Assembly: GCA_001828295.1 (NCBI GenBank)
Contig: MHYI01000228.1
Location: 461 to 6,021, forward strand
DNA length: 5,561 bases
Reading direction: 5' to 3'
Origin: Planctomycetes bacterium RBG_16_41_13
GTDB lineage: Bacteria > Planctomycetota > Brocadiia > Brocadiales > Brocadiaceae
The first letter of the stretch is position 1. Each line of letters begins with the position of its first letter. The position numbers and the translations under genes are program-made. The notes under the pieces are model-generated. The model worked only from the letters and a program-made list of their open reading frames with translations, was not told the origin of the DNA and did no database searches. Positions 5,156 to 5,561 of the stretch are shown here, one piece after another.

Positions 5156-5561
5156 TCATTCACAGGTGTTCGTCAAATAAATATCCCTATCGATCCGTAC
5201 TCCGGCAGTCGGACAAACATTAACGCACTCCTCGCAACCATCGCAGTGAGTCTCGCCTAAAGGAATATTCATCATGGGCGTAATACGCGTCGAAAACCCC
5301 CTTCCCGCATCGCCCAGGATATGGCATTTTTTAACTTCATCGCAGGCCCTCACACAAGCATTGCAATTTATACACTTATGTGTTTCCATCCTTATTTTTT
5401 CATGGGAATAATCGGTTTTGTAAGTTCTTCTGGCGCCAACATATAAGTTCTGATCAGCCTGATATTTCTGAGAATGCTTCTTTAACGAACAAATGTCCAC
5501 TACATTACATCCACATTCCAGGCATCTATTCGCCTCATTTGTCATCTCATCTCTGGTAAAA
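5156..5561 (-). CDS. C-terminal ferredoxin-like end of an iron-sulfur oxidoreductase (5' end outside window)
   Basis: The frame ends with TGA at 5158-5156 and stays open to the right edge. An ATG at 5545 is internal: the residues before it (FTRDE) join smoothly onto MTNEANRCLECGC, the linker typical of GltD-type FAD/NAD(P) oxidoreductases fused to ferredoxin modules. Numbering from that Met, there is a cysteine group C8, C11, C13, C19; then C58-x2-C-x2-C-x3-C68 (CINCNACVRAC) and C101-x2-C-x2-C-x3-C111 (CDGCEECVNVCP), two motifs that would each ligate a 4Fe-4S cluster, as in the 2[4Fe-4S] segment of NuoG, Fe-hydrogenase and formate dehydrogenase-related proteins. The intervening GRGFSTRITP (81-90) is also characteristic of these. 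The protein probably carries electrons between NAD(P)H and a partner such as formate dehydrogenase, hydrogenase or glutamate synthase-like enzyme, in the cytoplasm; the catalytic part lies outside the window. It converges on the transposase remnant, 45 bases away. Confidence 0.85.
   Translation of the reverse strand, partial: FTRDEMTNEANRCLECGCNVVDICSLKKHSQKYQADQNLYVGARRTYKTDYSHEKIRMETHKCINCNACVRACDEVKKCHILGDAGRGFSTRITPMMNIPLGETHCDGCEECVNVCPTAGVRIDRDIYLTNTCE

Overview
The window looks like bacterial chromosome of moderate to low GC, with long AT-rich spacers, two transposase remnants and tidy metabolic genes in between. The protein styles suggest a Gram-negative-type anaerobe or a planctomycete, possibly an anammox-type one (Brocadiales). 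That placement rests on remembered family resemblance only and is weak; no rRNA or marker gene is present.

Layout. Bases 1-730 (minus strand) hold the first 243 codons of a J-domain protein that runs off the left edge. It has an N-terminal DnaJ-like domain with an HPD motif, then four tandem repeats of about 28 residues resembling the GspE/MshE N-terminal fold. A clear sigma-70-type promoter lies just upstream (800-828). Bases 865-1398 (minus) encode a double helix-turn-helix protein that looks like the DNA-binding half of an IS481-like transposase without its catalytic domain. The gap between it and the next gene carries candidate divergent promoters whose -10 boxes overlap. Bases 1613-3010 (plus) encode a complete GlcD/D-lactate dehydrogenase-type FAD oxidoreductase. 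A gene-free stretch of 433 bases follows, packed with short arrays of 7-base repeats, one pair forming a long hairpin. Bases 3444-4619 (plus) encode a complete class I PLP-dependent aminotransferase of the AspB type, followed by another 7-base array. Bases 4895-5110 (plus) are the start of a second, unrelated transposase-like protein that breaks off. Bases 5156-5561 (minus) are the C-terminal, cysteine-rich ferredoxin-like end of a larger oxidoreductase entering from the right edge.

How the genes relate. I see no operon. The FAD oxidoreductase (2-hydroxyacid to 2-oxoacid) and the aminotransferase (2-oxoacid to amino acid) could work in sequence, but the repeat-filled gap argues for separate transcription. 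The least ordinary parts are the J-domain/repeat protein, which is easy to miss because its frame has no stop in the window, and the four intergenic heptamer arrays.
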